DNA from: Minisyncoccota bacterium
GTDB taxonomy: Bacteria > Patescibacteriota > Minisyncoccia > Minisyncoccales > RBG-13-42-11
Length of the DNA stretch: 10,668 bases
Direction: 5' to 3'
Assembly: GCA_028687495.1 (NCBI GenBank)
Contig: JAQUAA010000018.1
Coordinates: 1-10,668 of the forward strand
Shown: one piece after another, positions 1 to 7,185 of the stretch
How positions within the stretch are numbered: the stretch's first letter is position 1
Layout: the number at the start of each line of letters is the position of its first letter
Program-made: the position numbers and the translations under genes
The notes under the pieces: generated by a model
What the model was told of the DNA's origin: nothing
The model's database searches: none
Seen by the model: the letters and a program-made list of their open reading frames with translations, nothing else

Positions 1-530
1 AGGGCTATTTTAATTTTGTTTTTCTTGGCGAAATCAACCACGTCTTCGGTGATATCGGCCATGTCTTCGGCAAAAGGAGCAAGATAGAACCATTTTGTCT
101 TTTTAATTTTTCCCCATGGTATGTCTTTTTTGGATAAAAGATCCGATGCTCCCCGGTAAACCAGAATGGTTTTCTCGCCGTCAGGATAGCTTAAGATAAC
201 TGAAACGTTGGTCAGTTTCTTAGCTGTTTTTTTGATTAAACTCGTATCGATTTTCAAATTCTTCAGTTCTTTTATAGCCAAATCCCCGAAATAATCGTTG
301 CCCACCATGCCGCAATAAGCGACTTTCAGGTCCTGGTTGACGAAAGTGGCTGCCGCGTTGGTCCCGCCGCCGCCAGAAGAAAAGGCAATGTCATCTACTT
401 TCATTTTGGAAGTTGCCGGCAGACAAATACTTTTGCCAATGTGGAACTTTTTATCGGAAAAAGGCAGAAATTTCTTTGATTTTAGATAAATGTCCTGGGT
501 TGCAGAACCGAAGGTAATTACGTCAAACAT
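1..530 (-). CDS. PfkB-family carbohydrate kinase, N-terminal part (runs off window start)
   Basis: This is the first 176 codons of a ribokinase/PfkB-family sugar or nucleoside kinase, which phosphorylates its substrate with ATP in the cytoplasm. The frame is open from the ATG at 530-528 to the window edge. It opens with MFDVITFGSATQDIYL, the first beta strand of the fold. The family's glycine signature follows at about residues 49-56 (SSGGGGTNAA), then YCGMVGNDYFGD near residues 70-81. The C-terminal anion-hole motif with the catalytic Asp (DTxGAGD) lies outside the window, so the substrate cannot be named; ribokinase, fructokinase, 6-phosphofructokinase and adenosine kinase all remain possible. 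The start lies 7 bases after the ppsA stop, so it is probably the third gene of the acs-ppsA operon. No Shine-Dalgarno motif precedes it; the upstream stretch is A-rich. Family assignment is firm, function is not. Confidence 0.85.
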   Translation of the reverse strand, partial: MFDVITFGSATQDIYLKSKKFLPFSDKKFHIGKSICLPATSKMKVDDIAFSSGGGGTNAAATFVNQDLKVAYCGMVGNDYFGDLAIKELKNLKIDTSLIKKTAKKLTNVSVILSYPDGEKTILVYRGASDLLSKKDIPWGKIKKTKWFYLAPFAEDMADITEDVVDFAKKNKIKIA

Positions 531-537
531 AGTATTT

Positions 538-2910
538 TTATTTTTTATTTTTTGAAATTTTCATTATTGTTTTGACGACCGTGTCGGGATTAAGGGAAAT
601 CGAATCTATCCCCTCTTTGATCAAAAACTCGGCGAATTCCAGGTAATCAGACGGCGCCTGGCCGCAGATGCCGATGTATTTTTTTCTTTTTTTGCAGATT
701 TTAATCACTTCCTTCACCATCTCCTTTACCGCCTCGTTTCTCTCGTCGCCCGACTTTGAAACCAGCGCTGAATCACGATCCAGCCCCAGAACCAGCTGAG
801 TCAGGTCATTGGAACCTATCGACATGCCGTCGAAAATATCCAGAAATTCTTCGGCCAGAATCACATTGGAAGGAATCTCGCACATGACAATCACTTTCAA
901 TCCGTCCTTTCCCTTACCCAAGCCGTTTTTCTTTATTATCTCCAGAACCTCCTTCCCCTCTTTGAGAGTCCGGCAAAACGGCACCATAACCCAAACGTTT
1001 TTAAGCCCAAAAACCTCTCTGGCTTTTTTTACCGCCTCGACCTCCATTAAAAAGGCGGGTTTGAATTTTTCGTCGTAATATCTTGAAGCGCCCCTCCAGC
1101 CCAACATCGGATTTGCTTCTTTGGGCTCGAAAAGTCCTCCGCCTACCAACTGGGCGTATTCGTTCGATTTGAAATCTGAAAATCTGACGATTACGGGTTT
1201 GGGATAGAAAGCTGAGGCGATCTGAGAAATCCCTTCGGCCAATTTATTGATGTAATATTGCCTTTTATTGTTAAAACCGGAGGTCAGTTTATCCACCGCT
1301 GATTTTATCTTCCTGTCTTTAATTTTAGCATAATGAATTAAAGCCAAGGGATGAATTCTGATTTTTTCGGCTAAAATAAATTCAATTCTGGCCAATCCCA
1401 CTCCCTCTTGGGGCAAAAACGACGTCTTGAAAGCGATATCCGGCGCTCCGATGTTCACCATAATTTTGGTTTTCAACTTGGGGATATTTTTCAAGTCGTA
1501 TCTCTTTGTTCCGAAAGTAATTTCGCCTGAAAACACCCGTCCTTGGCCGCTGCTGCAGTCAACCGTTACAACATCGCCGGTTTTTAATATTTTACTGGCG
1601 TTCTTGGCTCCGACAATCGCCGGAATACCCAACTCTCTGGAAACAATCGCGGCGTGACACGTCCTTCCTCCCTCCTCAGTCACTATAGCTGAGGCTAATC
1701 TCATTATGGGGACCCAATCGGGATCGGTCATCCTCGTCACCAAAACTTCCCCTTTCCGGAATTCCCCGATTTTTGAAACATTGGGAATTATCTTCACTCT
1801 TCCCTTGCCGATTTTATTTCCAATGGCAGTGCCGGTGAAAATCGGCTGTTTCTTCGTTTCAATTTCGTATTCTTCGTAAAAATGGCTTGTCCGGGGAGCG
1901 TGAACCGTTTCCGGCCTTGATTGAACGATAAAAAGTTCGCCTGTTCTGCCGTCTTTCGCCCATTCAATATCCTGGGCTTTGCCGTAATGTTCTTCTATTA
2001 TTATTGCCCAGCGCGCTAGTTTCAAAATTTCTTCATCAGTAAGAGAAAATTTCGTTTCTTCTTGAGAGTTAACTTTAACTTCTCGCAAACCGCCACCTTT
2101 GTCAAAAACATATTTTCTATCTTTCCTGCCAAGGCTTTTGATGATTATCGGTTTGTAACCTTGTTTCAGCGTCGGCTTAAAAACATAGAACTGGTCTGGC
2201 GTAATTTTTCCCTTAACAATCATCTCTCCCACGCCCCAGATTGAATTAATCAAGACAACGTCCTTAAAACCGCTTTCCGTATCCAGGGTAAAGATTATAC
2301 CGGAGGAGGCCAAATCAGACCTCACCATTTTCTGCACTCCCACAGAAAGGCCGAGTTTTAACTGAGAAAAACCTTTTTCCTCACGGTAAGCGATGGCTCT
2401 GTCGGTAAAGGTCGAGGCGATAGATTTTCTGACGGCTACCAGTAATTTTTCTTTTCCCGAAACGTTCAAATAAGTTTCGAACTGACCAGCAAAGGAAGCG
2501 CCGGCCGTATCTTCCGCCACGCCCGATGTTCTTACGGCTACGTCTGGATTCTTACCGTATTTCCTTCCCAAAATTTCGTAGGCTCCGATGATTTCTTTTT
2601 CCAAATCCAGGGGAATTTTCCCCTTAAGAATTAATTCTCTGGCTAATTTTCCGGTCGCCTGCAAACTCTTTATGCTTTTTGGATCGAACTTCCGGAAAAT
2701 CCTCTCTAATTTTTTATCAAAACCGTTTTGCCTCAAATAATGCCAGTAGGCCTTGATTGTCAGGGCGAAACCGTCGGGAATGTTGATTCCCCTCCGGCTT
2801 AATTTGGAAAACATTTCGCCGAGCGAAGCGTTTTTCCCGCCGACCAGGGGCACGTCCCGATACTTGATATTTTTAAACCAGAGAATGTATTTTGAAGAAT
2901 TAATACTCAT
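538..2910 (-). CDS. ppsA: Phosphoenolpyruvate synthase (pyruvate, water dikinase)
   Basis: This cytoplasmic enzyme converts pyruvate, ATP and water to phosphoenolpyruvate, AMP and phosphate, the entry step of gluconeogenesis from pyruvate. At 790 residues it is full length (E. coli PpsA is 792). The N-terminal ATP-grasp domain starts with LVGGKNASLGEM (22-33) and holds VRTSGVAEDTAGASFAGQFE (126-145). The swivelling phosphohistidine domain has TRMTDPDWVPIM (392-403) and GGRTCHAAIVSRELGIPAIV (414-433), with His419 as the phosphorylated residue. The C-terminal PEP/pyruvate barrel has NPMLGWRG (600-607), IGSNDLTQL (698-706) and GICGQAPSD (747-755), with Cys749 as the expected acid/base residue. 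Nothing is truncated. The ATG overlaps the acs stop in an ATGA arrangement, so translation is probably coupled; no Shine-Dalgarno motif is visible. The arrangement fits PpsA rather than pyruvate phosphate dikinase, which has a different length and C-terminal signature. Confidence 0.97.
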   Translation of the reverse strand: MSINSSKYILWFKNIKYRDVPLVGGKNASLGEMFSKLSRRGINIPDGFALTIKAYWHYLRQNGFDKKLERIFRKFDPKSIKSLQATGKLARELILKGKIPLDLEKEIIGAYEILGRKYGKNPDVAVRTSGVAEDTAGASFAGQFETYLNVSGKEKLLVAVRKSIASTFTDRAIAYREEKGFSQLKLGLSVGVQKMVRSDLASSGIIFTLDTESGFKDVVLINSIWGVGEMIVKGKITPDQFYVFKPTLKQGYKPIIIKSLGRKDRKYVFDKGGGLREVKVNSQEETKFSLTDEEILKLARWAIIIEEHYGKAQDIEWAKDGRTGELFIVQSRPETVHAPRTSHFYEEYEIETKKQPIFTGTAIGNKIGKGRVKIIPNVSKIGEFRKGEVLVTRMTDPDWVPIMRLASAIVTEEGGRTCHAAIVSRELGIPAIVGAKNASKILKTGDVVTVDCSSGQGRVFSGEITFGTKRYDLKNIPKLKTKIMVNIGAPDIAFKTSFLPQEGVGLARIEFILAEKIRIHPLALIHYAKIKDRKIKSAVDKLTSGFNNKRQYYINKLAEGISQIASAFYPKPVIVRFSDFKSNEYAQLVGGGLFEPKEANPMLGWRGASRYYDEKFKPAFLMEVEAVKKAREVFGLKNVWVMVPFCRTLKEGKEVLEIIKKNGLGKGKDGLKVIVMCEIPSNVILAEEFLDIFDGMSIGSNDLTQLVLGLDRDSALVSKSGDERNEAVKEMVKEVIKICKKRKKYIGICGQAPSDYLEFAEFLIKEGIDSISLNPDTVVKTIMKISKNKK

Positions 2911-4835
2911 TTTCGGATTATATTTTTAATCTTTTCGACGCTTTCGGGATTGGATAAAGTGGAAAGATCGCCCAATTCTTCGCCGGTAAAAAGCCTTTTC
3001 AGAATCCTTCTCATGATTTTTCCCGAACGGGTTTTGGGCAGATCCTCAACCAAATAGACCTCTTTTGGCAAGGCGATGGGGCCGATTTCTTTTTTTATCT
3101 GGTCAATTACTTCTTTTTTCACCTCTTCAGCCACTCCCTTTTTATCATTATAACTCACAAAAGCCACTGGCACCTCCCCTTTTATTTCGTCGGGAACGCC
3201 GATGACCGCGCATTCTGAGATTTCGTTATGACCGTTTATGGCTGCCTCCAACTCTCCCGTACTCACCCGGTGGCCGGCTACTTTTATCACGTCGTCGACC
3301 CGGCCGATGATACGAATTAAATCATTCCCGTCTTTCAGGGCACCGTCAGAAGTAAAATAAATTTCTTTGCCATACTGACTCCAATAAGTTTCCAGATATT
3401 TTTCGGGATTTTTGTAAATTCCCCTGAACATTCCCGGGGAAAAAGGCGGCAAGATAACCAAATTTCCCTGAACGTCTTTAGGACAGGGTTTTCCTTTTTC
3501 GTCCAAAATATCAACTTTGACTCCGGGAAACGGCAGTCCTGTAAAAGCGGGTTTGAAAGGACCGATTCCGGGGAGTGAAGTAATCAGGATTCCCCCTGTT
3601 TCCGTCTGCCACCAAGTGTCGACAATCGGACATTTTTCGCGGCCAACTTCCCTGAAATACCAAAGCCAAGCCGCCTCGTCTATCGGTTCCCCCACCGAAC
3701 CTAAAAGACGCAGATTCTCAAATTTATATTTAGAAAGAATTTCTGCTCCGTATTTCTCAAACATCCTTATGGCTGTGGGCGCCGTATAAAAAATGCTTAC
3801 TTTGTGTTTTTCGACAATCTGCGCCCATCTGTCAGGAGTCGGGAAATCGGGCGCGCCCTCGAATAAAAGACTGGTAATCCCGTTCAATAAAGGAGAATAG
3901 ATTGCGTAAGTGTGACCGGTAATCCACCCCGGGTCGGAGGTGCACCAAAAAATATCATCCGAATGAAAATCAAATATCCATTTCCCGGTCCAGTAGGATT
4001 GCACGGTATAGCCGCCACAAACGTGCAGGCACCCCTTTGGTTTGCCGGTGCTGCCTGAAGTATAAAGGATAAAAAAGGCATCCTCTGCATCCATTACCTC
4101 TGCCTCGCAAAAATCTTTCTCATCCTTAATAAGATCTTCATACCAAGCGTCTTTCTTTTCGTCCCAGAAAACTTCATTCTTTGCCCTTCTGACCACGATT
4201 GTTTTCTTAACTTCCGTTTCCTTGATTCCTTCGTCGGCGTTTTGTTTCAGATTTATTACTTGCCCTCTTCGATAATACCCGTCGGCAGTGATCAGAACTT
4301 TGGCAGCGGTATCTTGCAATCTTACTTTTAGAGCCTGAGGTGAAAAGGCGGAAAAAACAACGGAATGTACCGCTCCAATCCTGGCGCAAGCCAGCATGGA
4401 AATTACGACTTCGGGAATTACCGGCAGATAAATCCCTACCCTGTCCCCCTTTTTAACGCCCAGTTTCTTTAAGGCATTGGCGAATTGGCAAACTTCTTTA
4501 AAAAGTTCCTGGTAAGTAAAAGTTCTCGATTTTTCTTCCGGGGGTTCTGCTTCCCAAATCAGAGCCGTTTTGTTTTTAAGAATCTTAAAATCTAAATTGT
4601 TTTTCTCAAAAATATCGGAGGTAATGTTTATTTTTCCATCCAAAAACCATTGGAAATAAGGCGGTTTGTGCAGAAATCCCTTTTTCCATGATTTAAACCA
4701 AAAAAGCTCTTTGGCCAAATCTTCCCAGAACTTAATCGGATCTTTCTTCGCCTTCTCGTAAATTGAATCGTCATTCAGCCAGGCCCCATCCTTGAATTCT
4801 TTGGTTGGAAAATAAGAATCGCCGATCTTTTGCAT
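2907..4835 (-). CDS. acs: Acetyl-CoA synthetase, AMP-forming (acetate-CoA ligase)
   Basis: Activates acetate with ATP to acetyl-AMP and then forms acetyl-CoA, releasing AMP and PPi. It belongs to the ANL adenylating superfamily and is 642 residues, close to the usual ~650. The P-loop TSGSTGKPKG is at 259-268 and WWQTETGG at 408-415; its Trp normally shortens the acyl pocket for acetate. The adenylate-binding Asp (TSDGA) is D497, the hinge region GRVDDVIKVAGHR is at 511-523, and the C-terminal KTRSGKIMRR carries the catalytic, acetylatable Lys606. I chose the ATG at 4835-4833. A longer frame reaches 4985 but would run through the terminator and into the end of gap, and its extra 50 residues do not resemble the family. 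Residues 67-80 (GKINITSDIFEKNN) differ from the usual conserved ACS N-terminal segment. Another short-chain acyl-CoA ligase of the same subfamily is the main alternative. It is first gene of the acs-ppsA-pfkB unit and ends in TGA, overlapping ppsA by 4 bases. Confidence 0.93.
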   Translation of the reverse strand: MQKIGDSYFPTKEFKDGAWLNDDSIYEKAKKDPIKFWEDLAKELFWFKSWKKGFLHKPPYFQWFLDGKINITSDIFEKNNLDFKILKNKTALIWEAEPPEEKSRTFTYQELFKEVCQFANALKKLGVKKGDRVGIYLPVIPEVVISMLACARIGAVHSVVFSAFSPQALKVRLQDTAAKVLITADGYYRRGQVINLKQNADEGIKETEVKKTIVVRRAKNEVFWDEKKDAWYEDLIKDEKDFCEAEVMDAEDAFFILYTSGSTGKPKGCLHVCGGYTVQSYWTGKWIFDFHSDDIFWCTSDPGWITGHTYAIYSPLLNGITSLLFEGAPDFPTPDRWAQIVEKHKVSIFYTAPTAIRMFEKYGAEILSKYKFENLRLLGSVGEPIDEAAWLWYFREVGREKCPIVDTWWQTETGGILITSLPGIGPFKPAFTGLPFPGVKVDILDEKGKPCPKDVQGNLVILPPFSPGMFRGIYKNPEKYLETYWSQYGKEIYFTSDGALKDGNDLIRIIGRVDDVIKVAGHRVSTGELEAAINGHNEISECAVIGVPDEIKGEVPVAFVSYNDKKGVAEEVKKEVIDQIKKEIGPIALPKEVYLVEDLPKTRSGKIMRRILKRLFTGEELGDLSTLSNPESVEKIKNIIRK

Positions 4836-4836
4836 A

Positions 4837-4859
4837 TTAATTAAGTATACCTTAATTAA
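4837..4859. repeat. Perfect AT-rich inverted repeat just upstream of acs
   Basis: A 9-base arm (TTAATTAAG, 4837-4845) is followed by 5 bases (TATAC) and the exact reverse complement (CTTAATTAA, 4851-4859). It ends one base before the acs start codon and covers the candidate -10 element. Its symmetry and position would suit an operator for a dimeric repressor, but an AT-rich palindrome can also arise by chance, and no regulator gene is present nearby. Confidence 0.5.
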
Positions 4860-4872
4860 AAAATCGGAGCAA
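4844..4872 (-). promoter_or_regulatory. Candidate promoter of the acs-ppsA-pfkB operon
   Basis: On the minus strand a TATACT hexamer (4849-4844) resembles the sigma-70 -10 box. A weak TTGCTC (4872-4867) lies 17 bases upstream as a possible -35, and it falls inside the gap terminator hairpin. Transcription would then start around 4837-4836, one or two bases before the acs ATG, giving an essentially leaderless mRNA. This agrees with the lack of a usable Shine-Dalgarno site; the only AAGG is about 14 bases from the ATG, too far. The -35 matches consensus at only three positions. Confidence 0.45.
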
Positions 4873-4881
4873 CGCTCCGAT
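4857..4881 (-). terminator. Intrinsic terminator after gap
   Basis: Read on the minus strand, ATCGGAGC (4881-4874), a 3-base loop (GTT) and GCTCCGAT (4870-4863) form a perfect 8-bp GC-containing stem followed directly by a run of T's (4863-4858). This is the standard rho-independent layout. It begins 27 bases after the gap stop. The plus-strand side lacks a T-run, so it works only in the minus direction. Confidence 0.9.
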
Positions 4882-4908
4882 AATTTGTTATTAATTTGTC
4901 GCTGAAGT

Positions 4909-5919
4909 TTAGATTTTTCCGCCCATGTATTCGGCAAATTCAGCCAATCTGCAGGCATAAGCCCATTCATTGTCGTACCAGGCAACCACTTTCACCAGAT
5001 TGTCACTGGCCATTGTCAGGCCGGCGTCAACCACTGCTGAAAAAGAATTTCCTTTGTAATCGGAAGAAACCAAAGGAGCGTCTTCCACCCCCAGAATTCC
5101 TTTCATTTTCTCTGTTTGGGAAGCTTTTTTAAGTGTATAATTCAAATCTTGAGCAGTCGTTGCTTTTTCCACCTCACAGATCAAGTCCAAAATGGAAACC
5201 GTGGGAGTGGGAACCCGCAAAGCAATGCCGTCCAGTTTCCCCTCCAGATCGGGAATGACTCGGCCGATGGCCGAAGCTGCTCCAGTGCTTGTCGGGATAA
5301 TGTTCAAAGCAGCGGCTCTGGCTCTTCTCAAATCTTTATGAGGCAAATCCAGGATTCTCTGGTCATTGGTATAACTGTGGGACGTCGTCATAAAGCCGCG
5401 GATTATTTTAAAATTGTCGTTCAGAACCTTGGCTACTGGCGCCAGACAGTTGGTCGTGCAGGAAGCCATGGATACCACGTCATCTTTTTTGGCATCATAT
5501 TTTTCCTCGTTCACTCCCAAAACAAAACACGGCACCTCCTTTGATTTCGAGGGTGCCGAAATTATCACTTTTTTTGCTCCGGCTGTTAAGTGTTGTTTCA
5601 CGCCGTCAATCTCGGTAAAAACGCCGGAACATTCCAGAACCACGTCTATGCCCAATTCTTTCCAGGGCAATTTCGAAGGATCTGCTTCCTTGAAGATTTT
5701 AACTTTTTTTCCGTCGATTATCAATTCGTCTTTGCCGGCCTTCACCGATTTCTGATAAATTCCGTACAGAGAATCGTATTTTAAAAGATGAACCAGGGTT
5801 TCCGTGTCAGTCAAATCATTGATGGCGACAACCTCCAAACCGGGATGGCTGTCTAAAATACTCCGGAAGGTCGGCCGACCTATCCTGCCAAAACCATTGA
5901 TAGCGATTTTTATTGCCAT
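4909..5919 (-). CDS. gap: Glyceraldehyde-3-phosphate dehydrogenase, type I
   Basis: Phosphorylating GAPDH oxidises glyceraldehyde 3-phosphate with NAD+ and phosphate to 1,3-bisphosphoglycerate, and works in reverse in gluconeogenesis; it acts as a cytoplasmic tetramer. Its 336 residues are the normal length. The Rossmann motif INGFGRIGR is at 7-15. AIND (32-35) ends strand 2 with Asp35, pointing to NAD+ preference. The catalytic loop SCTTNC is at 153-158 (nucleophile Cys154), with partner His181 in TTSHSYTNDQ. PTSTGAA (209-215) and WYDNEWAYACRL (314-325) are also canonical. The start gives the standard MAIKIAINGFGRIGR. An AAGAGA stretch upstream of the ATG is one of the better Shine-Dalgarno candidates in the window. 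The gene starts 10 bases after the glutaredoxin stop, so it is probably the last gene of the upstream run, and it is followed by a strong terminator. Confidence 0.98.
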   Translation of the reverse strand: MAIKIAINGFGRIGRPTFRSILDSHPGLEVVAINDLTDTETLVHLLKYDSLYGIYQKSVKAGKDELIIDGKKVKIFKEADPSKLPWKELGIDVVLECSGVFTEIDGVKQHLTAGAKKVIISAPSKSKEVPCFVLGVNEEKYDAKKDDVVSMASCTTNCLAPVAKVLNDNFKIIRGFMTTSHSYTNDQRILDLPHKDLRRARAAALNIIPTSTGAASAIGRVIPDLEGKLDGIALRVPTPTVSILDLICEVEKATTAQDLNYTLKKASQTEKMKGILGVEDAPLVSSDYKGNSFSAVVDAGLTMASDNLVKVVAWYDNEWAYACRLAEFAEYMGGKI

Positions 5920-5929
5920 GTTTTGTCTC

Positions 5930-6160
5930 TTAAATTTTTAGAACTTTAGAAATTTTTTCCTTGTCAAAACCCACTATGATTTCGCCGTCAACCTCAACGA
6001 CGGGCACTCCCATTTGACCGGATTTCTTAATCATTTCTTCGGCAGCCGCCTGATCTTTTGAAACGTCTATCTCCTCGAAAGAAATGTTTTTTTCCTTCAA
6101 AAACTCCTTTAAGGTAAAACAATAAGGACAGCTTGGAGTAGAGTAAATTTTAATAGTCAT
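5930..6160 (-). CDS. Glutaredoxin-like dithiol protein (NrdH/YruB type)
   Basis: A 76-residue single-domain thioredoxin-fold protein. The N-terminus MTIKIYSTPSCPYC places the dithiol active site CPYC at 11-14, right after the first beta strand. The cis-proline loop GVPVV is at 51-55 (Pro53), and VDGEIIVGFDKEKI closes the domain. Such small proteins reduce disulfides or mixed thiols; NrdH-like members serve ribonucleotide reductase, others have no assigned partner. Which applies here cannot be decided, since neither ribonucleotide reductase nor glutathione genes are visible. It lies 6 bases after the thioredoxin-fold membrane protein and 10 bases before gap, so it is probably co-transcribed with both. 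No Shine-Dalgarno motif is seen, and translation may depend on coupling. Confidence 0.92.
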   Translation of the reverse strand: MTIKIYSTPSCPYCFTLKEFLKEKNISFEEIDVSKDQAAAEEMIKKSGQMGVPVVEVDGEIIVGFDKEKISKVLKI

Positions 6161-6166
6161 GGATTT

Positions 6167-7162
6167 TTACTGGCCGCAACCGCCGGCGCTGGAATTACTG
6201 GCCGTGCCGCCGCCAATGCCCGTTGCGGCGACGTCGCTGGAAAGAGTTTCCGAACATTCCGAGGGCTGGGAATTAAATGCCTGGCAAATAATCTCTTTGA
6301 ATCTTTCGGGAGAGCGCGGACTTACGTTGACGATTTGACCGTTAATAACAATGGTAGGAGAACCCTGAACGCCGTATTGCGTATTCAAGTCTGAATTAAC
6401 GTCAAACTTAGGGTAGTTTCCGTTCAGCCAGGTGGATTTGTCGTCATACTGGCTGTAAATATTATAGGTCTCATCAGTTTGAGAAACGCAGCTTCCGATT
6501 TTCCCTTGATTCACGCCAGCCTGAGATATGCAATTGGCGGAATCACCGCTCTGGACAAAACAGCTCAAGTAGGCCGGGTATTTATCCTTTTCTTCTTTCT
6601 GGATGCAGTACTGAGTCAAATTCTCGTCAATCTCTTTTTTCTCGTGCATTATGTAATCGACGAAATACACTCCCATCTCTGCCTTGTCCTTAAGAAGGTC
6701 GTATACCGGTAAAAACATTTTCTGGGCTTGCAGACCGTAGGGACAATAACTCATGACGAATAATTTAACGTCCGGGTTATCCGCTTTCGGTACGGTCACG
6801 GAAGTATCGCCGCTGTTGTCGCTTGGAGAAGTCGTTGCATTCGTTCCTTCTTCTAGTTTATAAGCACTGGGAAACAAAAACTTTCCGTCTTTGGTGACAT
6901 AGGAATCATATTCTCCTTCGCCCACCTTAATGTGAATTTTATATATGCCGTCTTCCTCGACAACGCTTAGCAAAGAAGCGTCGAGGCCATTGGCTATGGT
7001 ATCTTTATTCTCGTTAATGTAACTTACCGCCTTATCTGCGGCTTCCTGGGGAGTAAGTTGTCCTTTAAAGGAAATCTTTCCCTGGCTGACATAGATAAAA
7101 GCTCCAGCTACTAGAAGACCGGCAACGATGATTGAGATTGGAATTAAAAATTTAGTTTGCAT
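6167..7162 (-). CDS. Membrane-anchored DsbA-like thioredoxin-fold protein with CPYG motif
   Basis: This 331-residue protein has one N-terminal hydrophobic segment (about 5-26) with little before it, so it is probably tethered on the outer face of the membrane. Residues 37-105 form a small alpha/beta domain (KAVSYINENKD, then YDSYVTKDGKFLFP). A Ser/Thr/Asn-rich linker (about 106-128) leads to a thioredoxin-fold domain from about 131. Its active-site position reads MSYCPYGLQ (137-145): Cys140 is present, but Gly143 replaces the second Cys of CxxC. A helical insert carries Cys186, 201, 211 and 225, and the cis-Pro loop is VQGSPTIVING (265-275, Pro269). Cys293 and Cys303 follow, and a Gly/Ser-rich tail ends in GGCGQ. 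A role in extracytoplasmic thiol or disulfide chemistry is inferred. A GILT-like thiol reductase with a cysteine-rich insert is an alternative. It sits 23 bases after the DUF1858 gene and 6 before the glutaredoxin gene; TTTAAGA upstream is a weak ribosome site. Confidence 0.82.
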   Translation of the reverse strand: MQTKFLIPISIIVAGLLVAGAFIYVSQGKISFKGQLTPQEAADKAVSYINENKDTIANGLDASLLSVVEEDGIYKIHIKVGEGEYDSYVTKDGKFLFPSAYKLEEGTNATTSPSDNSGDTSVTVPKADNPDVKLFVMSYCPYGLQAQKMFLPVYDLLKDKAEMGVYFVDYIMHEKKEIDENLTQYCIQKEEKDKYPAYLSCFVQSGDSANCISQAGVNQGKIGSCVSQTDETYNIYSQYDDKSTWLNGNYPKFDVNSDLNTQYGVQGSPTIVINGQIVNVSPRSPERFKEIICQAFNSQPSECSETLSSDVAATGIGGGTASNSSAGGCGQ

Positions 7163-7185
7163 ATATTCTTAAATTATCACAGGAA

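Noticed and set aside
2907..2909. TGA recoded as glycine or tryptophan
   Set aside because: The acs TGA sits exactly at the family C-terminus in an ATGA overlap with ppsA, and no other gene has an internal TGA, so the standard code holds.
4861..4884. Bidirectional terminator also acting on the plus strand
   Set aside because: After the stem in the plus direction there is AATTTG, not a T-run, and no plus-strand gene ends there.
4836..4985. N-terminal 50-residue extension of acs to an ATG at 4985
   Set aside because: It would run through the gap terminator hairpin and into the end of the gap gene, and the extra residues show no resemblance to acetyl-CoA synthetase; the ATG at 4835 gives the family length.
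5116..5544. 142-codon plus-strand open frame opposite gap
   Set aside because: It lies wholly antisense to an intact, highly conserved GAPDH gene and its translation has no family-like pattern. The other plus-strand frames are rejected for the same reason.
7163..7185. Extended -10-like TGTGATAAT before the thioredoxin-fold gene
   Set aside because: There is no -35 at a suitable distance and the gap is only 23 bases within an apparent operon; chance in AT-rich DNA is likely.
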